From Fimenecus sp964557975 (GTDB taxonomy: Bacteria; Bacillota; Clostridia; Oscillospirales; Acutalibacteraceae), in assembly GCA_964557975.1 (NCBI GenBank), contig CAZLCG010000032.1, forward strand, positions 1 through 21,679: DNA of 21,679 nucleotides. Direction: 5' to 3'. The translations under genes and the position numbers were made by a program. Shown piece by piece: positions 6,615-14,023 of the stretch (position 1 is the stretch's first letter; every line of letters begins with the position of its first letter). The notes beneath the pieces were generated by a model. The model was not told the origin of the DNA and made no database searches. It saw nothing but the letters and a program-made list of their open reading frames with translations.

Positions 6615-7991
6615 TTGAATCCAAAGGACTTTAAGTTTGATGATGACGCGTTTGACGACGTTTTCGGTTCTTCCGATAAGGACGAATTTGAGGATATTTT
6701 CAGCGACAGCGCGGATACGGCCGAATCCGGCAAAACGGAAGACGGCGGTTTTGAGGATATTTTCAGCGGCAGGGATTCCCGAGAGGACGATTACGACCGT
6801 TTTGCGGACGAATATTTTAATTCCGCCGACACCGACGTCCCTCCCGTTCCCAAATCCGCGCCCGTAAGGCGCAGAGTCCCCGAACAGGTCGAGAAAAAGC
6901 CGTACAGCTATAACTACAATAAGGCGGCGCAGAACAAAGCAAGGCGTGTTTCGCAGGACAGAATATACGACAGCGTAGACGACGATATTTATTCGGGTAA
7001 GCAGCCTAAGGAGAAAAAAAAGAAAAAGAAAAAATCCGCAGGCAAGGTTATAGGCATATTGCTTCTCGTGCTTGTTTTGCTGGTTGCGTCACTTGCAATA
7101 GGCGGCTTAGGGTATGCAAAGTCGCTTACAAAAAAGGTGAATTATTCCCCGCTTGACGCAAATCAGTATATCGATTCTGCGAATCTTTTGAGAAAGAACG
7201 GCGTGCGGAATATTCTTCTTGTCGGCGTTGACGCGAGAGAGGGAGAGTCGTCCGAGACAACCCGATCGGATACCATGATGCTTCTCACAATAGATGAAAA
7301 TAACAAGCAATTAAAACTGACGTCGTTTTTAAGGGACACCTATATAGAAATTCCGGGCTACAAATGGGCAAAGCTGAACGCCTCGCAAAGTCATGGCGGA
7401 ACACAGCTCCTTGTAGATACGCTTGAATATAACTACAAGGTTGACATTGACAACTATATGCTTGTTAATTTTGATATGTTTACGACAATTATAGACTCCT
7501 TGGGCGGCATTGAGGTTGAAATCACCGAAAAAGAGGCGGATTATATTAACAGCAAGGATCATATGACGGCGGCGGAAGCGGCGTATTTCCCCGAAGATAT
7601 ACAAAGCGGCGAAGCGGTTCACCTTACGGGCGGACAGGCTCTGTGGTATGCGAGAATCCGTTACCTTGACAGCGATTTCAAGAGGACGGAAAGACAGAGA
7701 AAAATCATATCTGCGGTTATAAACAAGGCGAAAAAGACCAATCCCGTCACCCTTATTGAGATGATAAACGAGATAGTGCCTATGGTTAAGACTGATTTAT
7801 CCTCGGACGAGCTTATGGAGCTGGGGCTTAATTCGGTCAGGTACATAAGCTACGGCATGGCTCAGCAGCAAATTCCCTCAGAAGGCACATATTCGAGCGG
7901 AACGAGAAGCGGACAGTCGGTAATTCTTATAGATCTTGAAGAAAATCAGGCGGAGCTTGAAAATTTCGTTTTTAACAAAGCTGAAGAATAG
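6615..7991 (+). CDS. LytR-CpsA-Psr (LCP) family cell-wall polymer ligase
   Basis: LCP proteins transfer undecaprenyl-linked teichoic acids or capsular polymers to peptidoglycan outside the cell. This 458-aa protein has a long acidic cytoplasmic N-terminus, a Lys-rich stretch (about 133-142) and one membrane helix (about 144-167). The LCP domain runs from about 197 (NILLVGVDAR, then RSDTMMLL) through FLRDTYIEIPG near 238 to RIRYLDSDFKRTERQR near 350. The conserved Asp and Arg residues that bind the polyprenyl pyrophosphate are present. I chose TTG 6615 because AAGGAG ends 9 nt before it; a TTG at 6606 would directly abut the site. The N-terminal tail repeats a short motif three times (FDDVFG, FEDIFS, FEDIFS). 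It has its own promoter and is followed by the GH51 gene. Confidence 0.92.
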   Translation: MNPKDFKFDDDAFDDVFGSSDKDEFEDIFSDSADTAESGKTEDGGFEDIFSGRDSREDDYDRFADEYFNSADTDVPPVPKSAPVRRRVPEQVEKKPYSYNYNKAAQNKARRVSQDRIYDSVDDDIYSGKQPKEKKKKKKKSAGKVIGILLLVLVLLVASLAIGGLGYAKSLTKKVNYSPLDANQYIDSANLLRKNGVRNILLVGVDAREGESSETTRSDTMMLLTIDENNKQLKLTSFLRDTYIEIPGYKWAKLNASQSHGGTQLLVDTLEYNYKVDIDNYMLVNFDMFTTIIDSLGGIEVEITEKEADYINSKDHMTAAEAAYFPEDIQSGEAVHLTGGQALWYARIRYLDSDFKRTERQRKIISAVINKAKKTNPVTLIEMINEIVPMVKTDLSSDELMELGLNSVRYISYGMAQQQIPSEGTYSSGTRSGQSVILIDLEENQAELENFVFNKAEE

Positions 7992-8013
7992 GAAAATAAC
8001 GTATAAATAAGTA

Positions 8014-8042
8014 TTGAAAATTTAGACTGCGTATGATAGAAT
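8014..8042 (+). promoter_or_regulatory. Promoter of the arabinofuranosidase gene
   Basis: TTGAAA at 8014-8019, a 17-nt spacer and TAGAAT at 8037-8042, in the 90-nt gap after the LCP gene. No terminator was seen before it, so read-through from the LCP gene is also possible. Confidence 0.55.
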
Positions 8043-8081
8043 AATTTCGCTATTATTTTTGCTTAATATGAGGTGCGCTCT

Positions 8082-9575
8082 ATGAAAAAGGCTAAAGTAT
8101 CGCTGGCAAGCGAATTTAAAACCGCAAAGGTTGACGAGAGAATATTCGGTTCGTTTATCGAGCATTTGGGAAGGGCTGTTTACGGCGGTATTTATGAGCC
8201 GACACACCCGACAGCCGACGAGGATGGTTTCCGCAAGGACGTTATCGACGAGGTTAAAAAGCTCAATGTTCCGATTGTCCGCTATCCCGGCGGTAACTTC
8301 GTTTCAAACTATCATTGGGAGGACGGGGTAGGTCCCGTAAGCGAAAGACCGAAAAGGTTAGAGCTTGCCTGGGGCGTTACCGAAACCAACGAATTCGGTA
8401 CAAACGAATTTATGAAATGGTGCAAAAAAGCCGACACGAATTGTATGATGGCTGTCAACCTCGGGCTTCGCGACGCGGTCGCCGCAAGAAACCTTGTTGA
8501 ATACTGCAACCACAAGTCAGGCTCGTATTACAGCGATTTAAGAATTAAGCACGGCGTAAAAGAGCCGCACAATATTAAGCTTTGGTGTCTCGGCAACGAG
8601 ATGGACGGCGATTGGCAGATAGGTCATAAGACAGCGTTTGAATACGGCAGGGCGGCAAACGAAGCGGCAAAGGCTATGCGCTTTGTCGACCCCGACATTG
8701 AGCTTGTTCTCTGCGGCAGTTCAAACCTTAACATGAAAACCTTCGGCGATTGGGAATATCAGACCCTTGACCTTACATATGATAAAGTCAACTATGTTTC
8801 GCTTCATCAGTATTATGACAACAGATGCGGCGATACGGACAGCTTCCTTGCCAAGAATACGGCTATGGATGAATTTATTAAAACGGTTATCTGCATATGC
8901 GACACGGTAAAGGGCAAGAAACATTCAAAGCATCAGGTCAATCTTTCGTTCGACGAGTGGAATGTTTGGTATCACTCAAACGGCGACCCCGTTGAGAGAT
9001 GGTCAACGGCTCCTCATCAGCTTGAGGATCATTATAATTTTGAGGACGCGCTTTTGGTGGGGCTTATGCTCATAACGCTTCTTCGCCATGCGGACAGAGT
9101 TAAGGTTGCCTGCCTTGCACAGCTTGTAAATGTTATTGCGCCGATTATGACTGAAAATAACGGCGGCGTGTTCGAGCAGACGATTTTCTATCCGTTTATG
9201 CACGCTTCAAATTTCGGCAGAGGCAGCGTGCTTCTCTCAAACCTTACCTGCGACAGGCATGACACAAAGGAATTTGCGGACGTCCCCGATATGGACTGTG
9301 TTGCGACGATTAACGATACAGAGGATGAAATTACGGTATTCTGCGTTAACAGAACACAGACGGAGGATTATAATTTTGAGATAAATCTTCTTGATATGGA
9401 GGGCTTTAAGCCCTTTGAGCATATTGAAATGGCGGGCTTTAAGGCTCAGGACGTCAACAGCTTCAAGGCTTGTCCCGTTAAGCCCGTTTTAGGCGAGCTG
9501 CCGACGGTTGACGGCAAAAAAGCCGAGGTTCACATTAAGCCGTTCTCATGGAACGTGATTAGATTTAAGAAATAA
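8082..9575 (+). CDS. Alpha-L-arabinofuranosidase, glycoside hydrolase family 51
   Basis: This 497-aa enzyme removes terminal alpha-L-arabinofuranosyl residues from arabinan or arabinoxylan oligosaccharides, with retention of configuration. Family marks are FGSFIEHLGRAVYGGIYEP near the N-terminus, RYPGGNFVSNYHWEDGVGP at 67-85, and the acid/base Glu173 in CLGNEMDGDWQ. The nucleophile is Glu292 in LSFDEWNVWYH. The length matches complete bacterial GH51 enzymes, with the (beta/alpha)8 barrel followed by a beta-sandwich. There is no signal peptide, so it is cytoplasmic and would act on imported oligosaccharides. ATG 8082 was chosen because GAGGTG lies just upstream. The next genes are a zinc-ribbon membrane protein and, beyond the R-M island, a truncated GPH sugar symporter that may once have been its uptake partner. 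Confidence 0.93.
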   Translation: MKKAKVSLASEFKTAKVDERIFGSFIEHLGRAVYGGIYEPTHPTADEDGFRKDVIDEVKKLNVPIVRYPGGNFVSNYHWEDGVGPVSERPKRLELAWGVTETNEFGTNEFMKWCKKADTNCMMAVNLGLRDAVAARNLVEYCNHKSGSYYSDLRIKHGVKEPHNIKLWCLGNEMDGDWQIGHKTAFEYGRAANEAAKAMRFVDPDIELVLCGSSNLNMKTFGDWEYQTLDLTYDKVNYVSLHQYYDNRCGDTDSFLAKNTAMDEFIKTVICICDTVKGKKHSKHQVNLSFDEWNVWYHSNGDPVERWSTAPHQLEDHYNFEDALLVGLMLITLLRHADRVKVACLAQLVNVIAPIMTENNGGVFEQTIFYPFMHASNFGRGSVLLSNLTCDRHDTKEFADVPDMDCVATINDTEDEITVFCVNRTQTEDYNFEINLLDMEGFKPFEHIEMAGFKAQDVNSFKACPVKPVLGELPTVDGKKAEVHIKPFSWNVIRFKK

Positions 9576-9618
9576 ATTCAGCTTAATTAAAAACGTCTTA
9601 TTGAAAGGAGAGGCAATT

Positions 9619-10413
9619 ATGGCAGCAAAATGTCCGCATTGCGGCGCAACTCTTAAGTGGTATAATTTACGCGCGGAGTGTAAAAACTGCGGAGTTAATA
9701 TACCTAACTATAATTGGGAGGCAAGGCTCGAGGAGGACGCCGACGCGGCTGAAACCGCGTTTGCAAAGCTTCATTACAGGCTTAAAAACTTTAAGTCGGC
9801 TACAGTGGGCAGCGTTTTCAGAATTGTAAGGCTTGTTTTAACGCTTTTGCCGCTTGTCGCTCTTGTTGTTCCGCTTTTGAACCTCAAGCTTTCAATGCCT
9901 TTCTTTGAAAAAGAGCAGTCGGTTTCGTTCTTAACATTTATTCTTGATTACCTTACCGAGATGGACATAGGCGGCGCTTTAAAGCTTATGTCGGGCACGG
10001 CGCTCGGCACGTCGGTTACATACCTTATGCTGTCGGTTCTTGCGGCACTGCTTGCGGTTGTCGCAGGCGTTCTTAATTTCTTTGTTGTGCTTATTGCCGC
10101 ATTAAATCTTAAAGCGGGCTTTAACGTTGTGCTTAATGTTATAAGCACGGCTTGCTGGACAGGGTCCGCGGTGCTTCTTATGATGTTCGTCAATTCCGCG
10201 GCGGGCAGTACGGTCAACATATTTTCAGGCTCTGTTGTTTGGTGGGGCTACGCAATCGGTATTGCGTTGTTTGCTGTAAACGCGGTCGTAAACATTATTA
10301 CGAGCATACAGTTCAAAAAGCAGCTCGCGGGTCAGCCCTCGTTGGAGCAGGCGATTGAGAACGAGTTGAAGGAGCTTCGCGAAAACGAGGTCAACAACAA
10401 AATAACGGTTTGA
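9619..10413 (+). CDS. Zinc-ribbon membrane protein, unknown function
   Basis: This 264-aa protein begins with a zinc ribbon (C5-P-H-C8 and C21-K-N-C24), a format found on many Firmicute membrane proteins of unknown role. It then has an acidic stretch and four predicted membrane helices (about 67-88, 134-162, 168-191 and 207-231), and ends with a charged cytoplasmic tail (LEQAIENELKELRENE). ATG 9619 was chosen because AAAGGAG lies 8 nt upstream, in preference to a TTG at 9601. It lies 43 nt after the arabinofuranosidase with no terminator between, so it is probably co-transcribed. I do not recognise a specific family, and the substrate or partner is unknown. Confidence 0.75.
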   Translation: MAAKCPHCGATLKWYNLRAECKNCGVNIPNYNWEARLEEDADAAETAFAKLHYRLKNFKSATVGSVFRIVRLVLTLLPLVALVVPLLNLKLSMPFFEKEQSVSFLTFILDYLTEMDIGGALKLMSGTALGTSVTYLMLSVLAALLAVVAGVLNFFVVLIAALNLKAGFNVVLNVISTACWTGSAVLLMMFVNSAAGSTVNIFSGSVVWWGYAIGIALFAVNAVVNIITSIQFKKQLAGQPSLEQAIENELKELRENEVNNKITV

Positions 10414-10421
10414 TGTTTATT

Positions 10422-10450
10422 TTCAGCGGGAGTTATATGCTCCCGCTGAA
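10422..10450 (+). terminator. Candidate terminator hairpin after the zinc-ribbon gene
   Basis: A perfect 11-bp stem (TTCAGCGGGAG 10422-10432 with CTCCCGCTGAA 10440-10450) and a 7-nt loop, 9 nt after the stop. The downstream sequence is GCTTTGAG rather than a clear T-run, so its strength as a terminator is uncertain. It marks the last sequence before the R-M island. Confidence 0.5.
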
Positions 10451-10476
10451 GCTTTGAGAAGTTAACGCTTCCCGCA

Positions 10477-10686
10477 ACGGCGGTTAATTATAACAAGCTT
10501 TGGAAACTGTTGATTGATAAAGACATGACGAGAACCGAAATGCGCAAGCGGGCGGGTTTAAGCACGAACGTTCTTGCTAAAATGGGAAAGAATGAAACCG
10601 TTTCTATGGACACACTGACACGAATAGCCGCCGTCATGGAATGCGGACTTGATGATATAGTGGAGATACAAGAAAAGCCCTATTAA
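10477..10686 (+). pseudogene. XRE-family HTH regulator with ACG in place of its start codon
   Basis: The 69-codon frame reads (ACG)-AVNYNKLWKLLIDKD, then MTRTEMRKRAGLSTNVLAKM, GKNETVSMDTLTRIA and AVMECGLDDIVEI. This is the whole compact XRE/Cro-CI-type protein common in Clostridia, where the usual start is MAVNYNKLW. The codon in the start position is ACG, no ribosome binding site precedes it, and an in-frame TGA lies at 10447-10449. The only other in-frame starts (TTG at 10510, ATG at 10525) would remove the first helix. It sits 22 nt before the restriction gene, where R-M systems often carry a controller protein. It may be a dead remnant cut at its 5' end, or poorly expressed from ACG or an internal codon. 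Confidence 0.65.
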
Positions 10687-10708
10687 CTCAAGAAAGAGGT
10701 AATTAAAC

Positions 10709-11548
10709 ATGAAAAATGAAACTGAAAAAGCACTATTTGGTGCACAATTAAAAGACTTTGCCACTTCTTTGAGGGATTTTATTGCTACGGGTGACGAATG
10801 GACTATCAGAGGCTTTATTGACATATTCAAAAACATCTATACAATTTCCTCTGATACTAAAATCGTTTCAAAAATTCTTGAACTTCATTTGTTCCCACAC
10901 TTTTTAACCTTTGCCGATAAAATTGGTTATGATATCGAACTTGCGACATATCAAAATTGGTATCCTGACCTGACCTTTATTTCAAAGAATAATCCGCAAA
11001 TCAAGTTTGCTGTAGACCTAAAAACGACTTACAGGGATGAAGAATACCCCGGTTTCTGTAATGGCTTTACTTTGGGTTCGCATGGAGAGTATTTTATTGA
11101 GCGTACAAGCACGAAAAACATACAATATCCCTATGATGAATATAGCGGGCATTTTTGTTTAGGAATTGTTTATTCACGCGCCGCTCTTGACAAGAACGAG
11201 GAAACACAAATCTATTCTATTGATGAAATCGAAACAATACCGGCGGTTATAAAGAATTTTCTGTTTTTCGCTGAGGAAAAATGGAAGATTGCAAGTGACA
11301 AAAGCGGTAGCGGAAACACTGCTAATATAGGGAGCATTCAAAAGATTGACGATATATTAAGCGGTAATGGCGTTTTTGCCAAAGCAGGGGAAGATCTGTT
11401 TGATGATTATTGGGCTAATTTTGGGAAAATCGAAATTCTTGTAAACGGAAAACGCAAAAAACTTTCGTCATTTGATGAATACTTGCAATACCGTGGATTA
11501 CCCGCTAAACTGAATAATCCCAAAGCACCGAAGGGGAAAGCAAAATGA
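10709..11548 (+). CDS. EcoRV-like type IIP restriction endonuclease (predicted site GATATC)
   Basis: This 279-aa protein aligns by eye along nearly its whole length with R.EcoRV as I remember it. SDTKIVSKILELH carries the equivalent of EcoRV Glu45. YQNWYPDLTF (Asp87) and AVDLKTTY (Asp103, Lys105) give the PD-(D/E)xK catalytic set. The later blocks TKNIQYPYDEYSGH, the recognition-loop segment SGSGNTANIGS and DDYWANF also match. The loop residues that read GATATC in EcoRV are kept, except that the second Thr of GSGNTT is Ala205. It would cut unmodified GATATC as a homodimer, leaving blunt ends if like EcoRV. It has an N-terminal extension of about 15 residues and a Lys/Pro-rich tail. A GAGG site precedes the ATG, and the stop overlaps the methylase start (ATGA). 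Base use is more AT-rich than its neighbours, consistent with transfer. Confidence 0.93.
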   Translation: MKNETEKALFGAQLKDFATSLRDFIATGDEWTIRGFIDIFKNIYTISSDTKIVSKILELHLFPHFLTFADKIGYDIELATYQNWYPDLTFISKNNPQIKFAVDLKTTYRDEEYPGFCNGFTLGSHGEYFIERTSTKNIQYPYDEYSGHFCLGIVYSRAALDKNEETQIYSIDEIETIPAVIKNFLFFAEEKWKIASDKSGSGNTANIGSIQKIDDILSGNGVFAKAGEDLFDDYWANFGKIEILVNGKRKKLSSFDEYLQYRGLPAKLNNPKAPKGKAK

Positions 11549-12453
11549 ATGAGAAAGTGTATGTGCCGCCTATAAAGATACAAGGGATAAAAACAAAACT
11601 TGTTCCACTGATAAGACAGAGCGTTGTTATGCAGACTAACTCTGTGTGGATAGAACCTTTTATGGGTTCCGGTGTTGTTGGTTTTAACATTGAGCCGCAT
11701 CGAGCTGTTTTTGCGGATACAAACCCACATATTATAGAATTTTATAATCAAATAAAGTCTGGCGTTATAACGTCCTATGTCGTACGCGAATTTTTGGAGA
11801 GAGAGGGAAAGATGCTAGAACAGGGCGACGATGAATATTACTATACCGTCAGAACAAGGTTTAACAATAAGCACAATCCACTTGATTTTTTGTTCTTAAA
11901 CCGTGCTTGTTTTAATGGGATGATACGGTTTAATAAGGATTATGATTTCAATGTTCCGTATGGCCATAAACCGCAACGTTTCGCAAAAGCGTATGTAACT
12001 AAGATAGTAAATCAAGTTGCCCATGTTGAGAGCTTATTAAAAGCGCATTCATGGGAGTTCATTTGCCAACCTTTTGAAAAAACTATCGCCATGGCCGGCG
12101 AGAATGATTTTATTTATTGTGACCCCCCATATATAGGGCGACATGTAGATTATTATGATAGTTGGGACGAACAATCAGAACTTGCCTTACATAAAGCTTT
12201 AGTCGAGAGCGGCGCAAAATTTATGCTGTCAACATGGGATCATAACGATTATAGGGAAAATGAGTATATCGCGGCAGCCTGGAATGACTGTCAAAAGATA
12301 ACGCGAGAACATTTCTATCATGTTGGAGCAAAGGAGACAAACAGAAACCCGGTAATAGAAGCCCTACTAACTAACTATACGATTAACGGAAAACAAAACG
12401 TACTGCTTAAAGAAAATGAGCAACTATCCATATTCAGCATGGCGACTGTTTAG
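11545..12453 (+). CDS. EcoRV-like DNA adenine N6-methyltransferase (D12 class)
   Basis: This 302-aa enzyme is the modification partner of the upstream nuclease. It is expected to methylate the first adenine of GATATC using S-adenosylmethionine, protecting host DNA. It matches M.EcoRV by eye from end to end: KVYVPPIKIQGIKTKLVP at the start, then SAM-binding motif I EPFMGSGVVGFN (37-48). DFLFLNRACFNGMIRFN follows, then catalytic motif IV YCDPPYIGRHVDYY (DPPY at 193-196) and EHFYHVGAKETNRNPVIEALLTN near the end. Motif order and length are those of alpha-group (Dam-like) enzymes. Its ATG overlaps the nuclease stop by 4 nt, so the pair is translationally coupled, with the nuclease first. A GAAGGGG stretch inside the nuclease gene could serve as ribosome binding site. 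Confidence 0.95.
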   Translation: MNEKVYVPPIKIQGIKTKLVPLIRQSVVMQTNSVWIEPFMGSGVVGFNIEPHRAVFADTNPHIIEFYNQIKSGVITSYVVREFLEREGKMLEQGDDEYYYTVRTRFNNKHNPLDFLFLNRACFNGMIRFNKDYDFNVPYGHKPQRFAKAYVTKIVNQVAHVESLLKAHSWEFICQPFEKTIAMAGENDFIYCDPPYIGRHVDYYDSWDEQSELALHKALVESGAKFMLSTWDHNDYRENEYIAAAWNDCQKITREHFYHVGAKETNRNPVIEALLTNYTINGKQNVLLKENEQLSIFSMATV

Positions 12454-12597
12454 CTGTATCGTCTAATATATTGTAGTATCGTAAAGCAGATTTAAGCGAC
12501 AAACAAGAGACAAAAGAAAATCACGGCGCATAAAAAACGCATAAAACCACAAGATATTGAATAAAGACCACGGAAACACGCTATATATGCACAGTAT
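12454..12597. other. AT-rich right flank of the R-M island
   Basis: No gene is visible here. The stretch is rich in short direct repeats (GCATAAAA twice near 12527-12545, TATATGCA twice near 12584-12602). It ends in an inverted repeat (GAAACACGC 12573-12581 and GCGTGTTTC 12608-12616) that straddles the start of the truncated symporter frame. It could be the end of a mobile element or the terminator of the methylase gene. Confidence 0.4.
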
Positions 12598-12616
12598 ATG
12601 CAATATGGCGTGTTTC
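12573..12616. repeat. Inverted repeat at the island/symporter junction
   Basis: Perfect 9-nt arms GAAACACGC and GCGTGTTTC are separated by 26 nt of AT-rich sequence, with TTATTG following on the plus strand. It lies between the methylase stop and the first recognisable symporter codons (about 12628). It could be a terminator or an element end; the sequence alone does not decide. Confidence 0.45.
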
Positions 12617-13833
12617 TTATTGCCTGCCAAGGGAAATGGTCCTTGCCGAAATACCTCTATTACCTGCCGATACCGACAGCGGTAATTACGGTGTTATGCT
12701 TTGCTATGAAGATTTATTCGACCGAAAACGGCGGCTTTCAAAATGCTTTAATAATAGTTTACGGCTTTATCATATATATTTTATGGGAAATAGTGTTTTC
12801 GTTCGGAGATATTCCGATGATAAGCTATCCGAATATGCTTTTGGATGACGAGAAAAGCCGAACAAAGCTGCTGTCGTTAAGACCGATTGGATCAATGGTA
12901 GGCAGTATATGCAGTCTTGTTGTTCAGCCTCTTGCGTTTTCGGCGTCACAGGCGCTCGGCGGCACGCAAAAGGACGAGAGGAACGCGTTTCTTACAGTTG
13001 CGATAGTGTTTTCCGCTGTCGGCGCTTTGCTTTATCAAATAACCGTGCCGAAAAACAGACTGCGGCAGCAGTACAACACAAAAACCGACGTCGAGCATCA
13101 GTATAAATATATTTTCACAAATCCGCTTTTAAAAAGGATTATAATTTCAGGTCTTCTTTCCTCTATGAGCGCCTTGCAGGGCGTTGTGTTATCCGCACTG
13201 GTTGCATATTACTTTTCAAGCAAAAATTCGGGGCTTACCTTTCTGTACACCTTACTGCTCGGCACGGGCAGCTTTGTCGGGCTTGTGCTTTCAACAGTAT
13301 TCGTACCCGCGCTTTCGAGAAAATTCGGAAACGTTAGGGCTTATGTTTTATGTAATTTAGCGTCTGTCTTGCCTAATATTCTGATTTTTATTATCTACTT
13401 TAATAATAAAACCTCAATGAACAGCGCTTTAAATTTTTCCGCGATGTTTGTTTTAATGCTTGCGGCAGGCGGATTTTTAAGCTTTGCTTCAAGCATACGC
13501 ACATTGCTTATTAACGATGCGGTTGAGCTTGAAAAAAGCATATCGGGCAACACGCCGACTGCGCTTTTTTTCTCGTTCCAGACTGCAATTATCAAAATTC
13601 AAACAGGCATTTCCTCGCTTGCTTCAAGCATAGGCTATACGGCGATAGGCTTCACAAGCGAAAAAACAGCCATGTTAAACGACTTGATTTCTCAGGGGCT
13701 TATTGTAAGAGAAAGCAGTGAATACACGCCGTTATTTACAATGCTGTTTTTCCTGTTTACGGTTATGCCTGCCGTAAGTTCGGTTTTGGCGGTACTGCCG
13801 TTTGTGAAATCGGTAAATAAGCAACGTTATTAA
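12598..13833 (+). pseudogene. GPH (MelB-type) sugar:cation symporter, N-terminus missing
   Basis: The 411-codon frame encodes a glycoside-pentoside-hexuronide:cation symporter of the major facilitator superfamily. Recognisable homology starts abruptly at GKWSLPKYLYYLPIPTAV (about base 12628), which corresponds to the loop after the second membrane helix in intact members (RWGKFRPYLL-type). About ten later helices follow to the normal C-terminus. The first 70-80 residues, with helices 1 and 2 and the cation-site acidic residues, are absent. No start with a ribosome binding site exists, and the frame upstream closes at a TAA at 12562. The missing part is not left of the R-M island either, so insertion came with deletion. 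Before the damage it could have imported arabinosides for the GH51 enzyme. Confidence 0.75.
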
Positions 13834-13886
13834 AAGGTGTGAAAATAAAACAGAAACTCACTGCAAGCCCTCCGCCGCCGAAATGC

Positions 13887-13938
13887 CGCCGCCATGCTTC
13901 CCTTGTGTAAAGGGACGTGGCGGCGTTTGTATATCTTT
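13887..13938 (+). terminator. Compound terminator containing a dispersed palindrome
   Basis: Outer stem CGCCGCCA (13887-13894) with TGGCGGCG (13918-13925), and inner stem TCCCTT (13899-13904) with AAGGGA (13910-13915). Then TTTGTATATCTTTTAAAATTTTT follows in part as a T-rich tail. The inner 17-mer TCCCTTGTGTAAAGGGA recurs at 21652-21668. Confidence 0.6.
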
Positions 13939-13955
13939 TAAAATTTTTATGTCGC

Positions 13956-13982
13956 TTGACATTCACGGCTTAATAATATAAA
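13956..13982 (+). promoter_or_regulatory. Promoter of the glycyl-tRNA synthetase gene
   Basis: A consensus TTGACA at 13956-13961 is followed by TATAAA at 13977-13982. The 15-nt spacer is shorter than optimal; TAAACT two bases on gives 17. The start codon is about 40 nt downstream. Confidence 0.5.
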
Positions 13983-14023
13983 CTTAATAATTGGAAAATA
14001 TCATTATAAAGGAATGAGTGTAA

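Larger units (their letters stand above)
13834..14023. other. Intergenic region before glycyl-tRNA synthetase; no T-box seen
   Basis: It holds a terminator built around a dispersed palindrome (13887-13938), then a promoter and ribosome binding site for the synthetase. I looked for a T-box leader, common for glycine synthetases in Firmicutes, but found no T-box core sequence and too little room for one. Confidence 0.5.

Noticed and set aside
8315..8500. Overlapping short open frames inside the arabinofuranosidase and other large genes
   Set aside because: They lie in other frames of well-supported genes, have no ribosome binding sites and read as basic or low-complexity shadows.
12454..12640. 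Attachment site of an integrative element at the right end of the R-M island
   Set aside because: Short direct and inverted repeats are present, but no matching sequence was found at the left end (10450-10480) and there is no integrase in the window.
13834..14023. T-box riboswitch for glycyl-tRNA synthetase
   Set aside because: The gap is under 200 nt, already holds a terminator and a promoter whose transcript would start about 30-40 nt before the gene, and no T-box core was found.
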